Shown here: in pieces, positions 60,500 through 64,000 of the stretch
How positions within the stretch are numbered: position 1 is the stretch's first letter
Layout of the letters: each line of letters starts with the position of its first letter
From: JAABRB01 sp041617635
Lineage (GTDB): Bacteria > Pseudomonadota > Gammaproteobacteria > Burkholderiales > SG8-39
Direction: 5' to 3'
DNA length: 64,000 nucleotides
Assembly: GCA_041617635.1 (NCBI GenBank)
Contig: JBFJOO010000005.1
Coordinates: 1-64,000, forward strand
Notes under the pieces: generated by a model
Database searches by the model: none
Told to the model about the DNA's origin: nothing
The model's input: only the letters and a program-made list of their open reading frames with translations
Position numbers and translations under genes: made by a program

Positions 60500-61945
60500 C
60501 TACGCGGTGCCGCCGACAGTGAGCCCGTCGATGCGCAGCGTGGGCTGACCGACGCCGACCGGAACGCTCTGACCTTCCTTGCCGCACGTGCCGACGCCCG
60601 TGTCGAGCTGGAGGTCGTTGCCGATCATCGACACACGCGTCAGCGCGTCCGGGCCGTTGCCGATCAACGTCGCGCCTTTCACCGGCGCGGTGACGCGACC
60701 GTTCTCGATGAGGTAGGCCTCGGTGCACGAGAACACGAACTTGCCGTTCGTGATGTCGACCTGCCCGCCGCCGAAGTTGACGGCATAGAGGCCGTTGTCG
60801 ACCGACGCGATGATCTCGCCCGGATCCTTGTCGCCGGCGAGCATGTAGGTGTTCGTCATCCGCGGCATCACGGTGTGCGCGTAGCTTTCCCGTCGGCCGT
60901 TTCCCGTGAGCGGCATCTTCATCAGCCGCGCGTTCAGGCTGTCCTGGAGATAGCCGCGCAGCACGCCGTTCTCGATCAGCGTGGTGCACTGGGTGGGATT
61001 GCCCTCGTCGTCGACGTTCAGCGATCCGCGCCGCGACGGGAGCGTTCCGTCGTCCACCACCGTGACCCCGGGTGCGGCAACACGCTCGCCGAGTCGCCCG
61101 GAGAACGCGGAGGACTCCTTGCGATTGAAATCGCCCTCGAGCCCGTGCCCGATCGCCTCGTGCAACAGCACGCCGGGCCAGCCGGGTCCGAGCACGACGG
61201 TCATCGTGCCTGCGGGCGCGGCGCGTGACTCGAGATTGATCAGCGCCTGGTCGACGGCTTTCGCGGCGTACTCCGCCAGGCGCGCATCGGTGAAATAGCT
61301 GTAGTCGACTCGTCCGCCACCGCCCGAAGTCCCCTGCTCGCGCCGGCCGCCCGATTCGGCGATCACCTGCAGCGAAAGCCGCACCAGCGGCCGGACGTCC
61401 GCGGACATGACGCCGTCGGAGCGCGCCACCAGCACGACTTCGTAGATGCCACCGAGGCTGGCCATCACCTGCACGACCCGCGGATCGCGCGCGCGGCAAA
61501 TCCGCTCGATCCGCTCGAGCAGCCGCACCTTTTCGGTGTCGGCGAGCGAACCGAGCGGATCCATCGGCCGATAGAGGTCGCGGCCAGCGGCGTGGCGGAC
61601 CGCAGGAACGCGACCACTCTTTCCGGCGCGCGCGATCGCCCGCGTTGCCCCAGCCGCATCGTGCAGCGCCTCGAGACTGATCTCGTCGGAATAGGCGAAC
61701 GCGGTCTTGTCGCCCGCGACGGCGCGCACGCCGACGCCCTGGTCGATGTTGAAGCTGCCGGACTTCACGATGCCCTCCTCCAGGCTCCAGCCTTCGCTGC
61801 GCGAGTACTGGAAGTAGAGGTCCGCGTAGTCCACCCTGTGCGTGAGAATCCCGCCGAGCACCGAATCGATGGCCGGCGCGCGCAGGTCGTAGGGCGCGAG
61901 CAACGTGGCCTGCGCGGTGGATAGCAACGGTTGTTCGGTCTGCAT
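60500..61945 (-). CDS. tldD: Metalloprotease TldD
   Basis: 481-aa subunit of the TldD/TldE zinc protease that trims peptides in the cytoplasm. The zinc motif is LLHEAIGHGLEGDFNR (HExxxH with downstream Asp/Glu). N-terminal VDYADLYFQYSRSEGWSLEE and C-terminal GGGQVDITNGKFVFSCTEAY and VGTCGKEGQSVPVGVGQPTL are family-typical. Downstream of nitrilase with a 26-bp gap. tldE is not in the window. Confidence 0.95.
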   Translation of the reverse strand: MQTEQPLLSTAQATLLAPYDLRAPAIDSVLGGILTHRVDYADLYFQYSRSEGWSLEEGIVKSGSFNIDQGVGVRAVAGDKTAFAYSDEISLEALHDAAGATRAIARAGKSGRVPAVRHAAGRDLYRPMDPLGSLADTEKVRLLERIERICRARDPRVVQVMASLGGIYEVVLVARSDGVMSADVRPLVRLSLQVIAESGGRREQGTSGGGGRVDYSYFTDARLAEYAAKAVDQALINLESRAAPAGTMTVVLGPGWPGVLLHEAIGHGLEGDFNRKESSAFSGRLGERVAAPGVTVVDDGTLPSRRGSLNVDDEGNPTQCTTLIENGVLRGYLQDSLNARLMKMPLTGNGRRESYAHTVMPRMTNTYMLAGDKDPGEIIASVDNGLYAVNFGGGQVDITNGKFVFSCTEAYLIENGRVTAPVKGATLIGNGPDALTRVSMIGNDLQLDTGVGTCGKEGQSVPVGVGQPTLRIDGLTVGGTA

Positions 61946-61971
61946 GGGCTTTCCCGGTGTGAATCGGATGT

Positions 61972-62790
61972 CTAATCGAAGGCGCGATGCTCGAGGGCCG
62001 GCAGCGCGGCGCGCAGCTTTGTCTGGTAGCTGGGGTCAATCTCGGCGATTACAACGCCCGGCCCCTCAGGGAGGCATGCGCGCACCTTTCCCCAGGGATC
62101 GACGATCATGCTGTGGCCATGTGTCACGCGGCCGCTCTCGTGGCGACCGCCTTGCGCTGGCGCGATCACCCACGCGAGATTCTCGATGGCGCGCGCGCGC
62201 AGCAGCGTCTCCCAGTGCGCCTGGCCGGTGGGCACGGTGAACGCGGAGGGAACGCTGATCAGGTCGACGTCGCCGAGCCCGCGATAGAGCTCCGGAAACC
62301 GGACGTCATAGCAGACCGACAGCCCGATTCGACCGAAAGGAGTATCGATCGCTGCCGCTGCCGTGCCGGGCTCGATGGTGTTCGTCTCGCGGAAGCGCTC
62401 CTCGCCCAGCTCGAATCCGAACAGGTGCATCTTGTCGTAGCGTGCGACGCGCCTTCCGGAGTCGTCGAAGACGAGGCAGCTGTTGCGCACGCGCTCGTCG
62501 GACGCTGTCGCAATCGGCAGGGTGCCACCGATCACCCAGACATGGAACCGGGCCGCGATCCGCGCCAGAAACGACTGGATCGGCCCGTCTCCGTCCTGCT
62601 CGCGGATGGCGAGCTTGTCGCGCTCGCCGGGACCGATGAAGCAGAACCATTCGGGCAGCGCGACGAGCCGAGCACCCTGGTCCGCGGCATCACCGATCAG
62701 CTCCTCGGCGACCGCGAGATTCCGCTCGACCGAAGCGCTCGCGACCGTCTGGATTGCCGCGATGCGAAAGGGTTGGGTTGGTCTGTCCAT
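61972..62790 (-). CDS. Carbon-nitrogen hydrolase, Nit1-like omega-amidase family
   Basis: 272-aa nitrilase-superfamily amidase. Catalytic triad Glu (VALPEWF), Lys (RYDKMHLFGFELG), Cys (GLSVCYDVRFPELYRGL). Relatives next to tldD and yhdP in proteobacteria are YobB/Nit1-like, thought to repair deaminated glutathione or act on short amides; the exact substrate here is inferred. It lies in the conserved yhdP-nit-tldD order. Confidence 0.92.
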   Translation of the reverse strand: MDRPTQPFRIAAIQTVASASVERNLAVAEELIGDAADQGARLVALPEWFCFIGPGERDKLAIREQDGDGPIQSFLARIAARFHVWVIGGTLPIATASDERVRNSCLVFDDSGRRVARYDKMHLFGFELGEERFRETNTIEPGTAAAAIDTPFGRIGLSVCYDVRFPELYRGLGDVDLISVPSAFTVPTGQAHWETLLRARAIENLAWVIAPAQGGRHESGRVTHGHSMIVDPWGKVRACLPEGPGVVIAEIDPSYQTKLRAALPALEHRAFD

Positions 62791-63017
62791 CGGTTCGGGT
62801 TGGGCGCCGGCCGCCCGGCCTCGCCCTGATGGGAGTCCGGAGCCGTCCGGCAGTTCCGGCAGCGAGCCTCAGGATTCTATGCCAGGACCTCGAGGGGCAT
62901 CGTCATCTGGGCCCTCGCTACCCAGAACGCGCCGGTCGTCAGCCAGGCGCGCCGACTGATTCTTTTTGATAACAGCGAGTTAGCGTAGCGGCGCCGGACG
63001 TGAAGCGCTTTCGGCCC

Positions 63018-64000
63018 TCAGTTCGAGCTGGTCGGCGGATCAGTGGCAACCGCTGCGGCGCGCTGCTCGACCTTCGGGTCCCGCCAGGTGCCGCTGACGT
63101 CGTACTCGACCGCAATCATCTGACCGATCGGGTTCTTCAGCAGCTGCTGGGCAAGCAGGGTGCCGGCGCCAACGATCGGGTTCAGCAGCGCGATGCCGGC
63201 CGCGGCGGCCACGCCGCCCCCCACTTCGGGGATCACTCGGAGCTCGAGACGCTGGGTTTCGCGCGCGATGTCCGCGGTTCCCTTCAAGGTGACCGCGGCC
63301 GCCGGCCCGACCATGACGAAATCCTGCGTGGACAATACGCCGCGCGAGACCCCGGCTGTCGCAGAGATGGAATCGAACGCGAACCCCTTGTCCAGCACGT
63401 CGCCAAAGTCCCCCACGCTGCGCCGGGGCAGCGACTGCAGCGAGAGCAGGCCGAGCAGCTTGCCGATGCCGGGTTCGACTTTCAGGAACTGGCCCTTGCC
63501 GGCACCGAGTCGAATCGATCCGCCCAGCGTCGCGTAATCGATCGCGTGCGGGGGACCATTCCAGACGAGCTCGCCATCGAGCGCCGCCTCCCCGCGCGAT
63601 ACCGCATCAATGTGGCCGAACCGTGCCAAGTACTTTCCGGCGTCCGCGGTCTCGATTTTGAACGTGACGGCGGTGCGCTCCGGCAAAGCGGCACGCGGCC
63701 GCCACGTTCCGCGCGCCACGATGGCGCCTTCGGGCGCGCGCACTTCGCAGTGCTGGATGCGCCAGTCGCCACTTTCGTTCACGGCCACGAGCACGAGGCG
63801 CCCGAGATCGCGGCCCGAGAGGAAGACGCTATCGGCCACCACGTCGAGCGCCGGCAGTTCGTTCAGGGTGCTGTCTGCAGCTTGGCCGACTTGCTGCGGA
63901 TCGGCCAGCTCGAGGCGCTTCAGACGCGCGACGAGTGAGCCGCGGCCCTCGGGCCGCCACGCCAGATCACCGGCGAGTTCGCGCGAGGTTGCCTGGGCCT
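63018..64000 (-). CDS. yhdP: YhdP-family AsmA-like protein, C-terminal part
   Basis: Last 326 codons of a large envelope protein; the 5' end is beyond the window. The visible part is the AsmA-like C-terminal domain (FLSGRDLGRLVLVAVNESGD; LGGSIRLGAGKGQFLKVEPG; LGLLSLQSLPRRSVGDFGD; NPIVGAGTLLAQQLLKNPI). YhdP and relatives carry phospholipids between inner and outer membranes in Gram-negative bacteria. Position upstream of the nitrilase and tldD is conserved and supports the call. Confidence 0.9.
   Translation of the reverse strand, partial: AQATSRELAGDLAWRPEGRGSLVARLKRLELADPQQVGQAADSTLNELPALDVVADSVFLSGRDLGRLVLVAVNESGDWRIQHCEVRAPEGAIVARGTWRPRAALPERTAVTFKIETADAGKYLARFGHIDAVSRGEAALDGELVWNGPPHAIDYATLGGSIRLGAGKGQFLKVEPGIGKLLGLLSLQSLPRRSVGDFGDVLDKGFAFDSISATAGVSRGVLSTQDFVMVGPAAAVTLKGTADIARETQRLELRVIPEVGGGVAAAAGIALLNPIVGAGTLLAQQLLKNPIGQMIAVEYDVSGTWRDPKVEQRAAAVATDPPTSSN

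Noticed and set aside
60168..62039. 623-codon minus-strand frame including the panD-tldD gap
   Set aside because: Most of it is an alternative frame of tldD. Its tail reads through the palindromic element, so it is not evidence for a separate gene.

Overview
This is a GC-rich window, densely packed with long ORFs on both strands. It most resembles the chromosome of a betaproteobacterium (Burkholderiales/Nitrosomonadales-like, possibly uncultured). The evidence is gene order and families: xseB-ispA-dxs-folE2; purM divergent from hda-HAD phosphatase-pcnB-folK-deoxynucleoside kinase-panC-panD; yhdP-nitrilase-tldD; a GlrK/QseG/GlrR-type signalling operon; and a PEP-CTERM protein. I cannot name a species. 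I saw no rRNA, tRNA, CRISPR array, transposase, integrase or phage gene. Most of the window is ordinary chromosome with a few accessory islands.

Region by region. 1-10.6 kb is a purine/uric-acid degradation island: xanthine dehydrogenase small subunit (cut by the window start), a divergent GntR/FCD regulator, allantoinase PuuE, OHCU decarboxylase, 5-hydroxyisourate hydrolase, a complete polyamine-type ABC transporter (probably for a ureide or purine product), a lone BMP-family lipoprotein, a second transthyretin-like protein that has lost two of four catalytic residues, and an MFS carrier. 10.7-14 kb holds yajQ, a glutamine amidotransferase with a secreted hypothetical, and two convergent retropepsin-like proteases. 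14-18 kb is the isoprenoid operon with folE2. 18.3-22 kb is a four-gene run: Rieske oxygenase, mercaptopyruvate sulfurtransferase, DUF2784 membrane protein, and a receiver domain fused to a Ser/Thr kinase. 22-31.4 kb holds thyA, a PEP-CTERM protein with a structured leader, two envelope proteins, the GlrR/QseG/GlrK operon, folA, a thioesterase, an EamA exporter and dcd. 31.6-35 kb is mrp divergent from metG.

35-42.6 kb is a six-gene hydrogenase-4-like membrane complex (hyfB, C, E, F, G and I homologues) whose large subunit has lost the nickel-binding cysteines, so it belongs with the energy-converting hydrogenase-related (Ehr) complexes and is not a hydrogenase. A small ribbon-helix-helix regulator diverges from it. 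42.6-45 kb carries two exported DsrE-like proteins either side of an orphan molybdate-type binding protein and an acylphosphatase. 45-52 kb has envelope hypotheticals, a predicted exported nucleoside deaminase, dnaE and two small secreted proteins. 52-64 kb is conserved housekeeping (purM, hda, pcnB, folK, dgk, panC, panD, tldD, nitrilase, yhdP) interrupted by a BtuCD-type ABC importer pair.

The features most worth a second look are the degenerate transthyretin-like protein beside the BMP lipoprotein, the Ehr complex, the DsrE/binding-protein cluster, the receiver-kinase fusion, a duplicated 3' end of dcd, a long palindromic element near 60.2 kb, and a repeat shared by the 22 kb and 46 kb loci.
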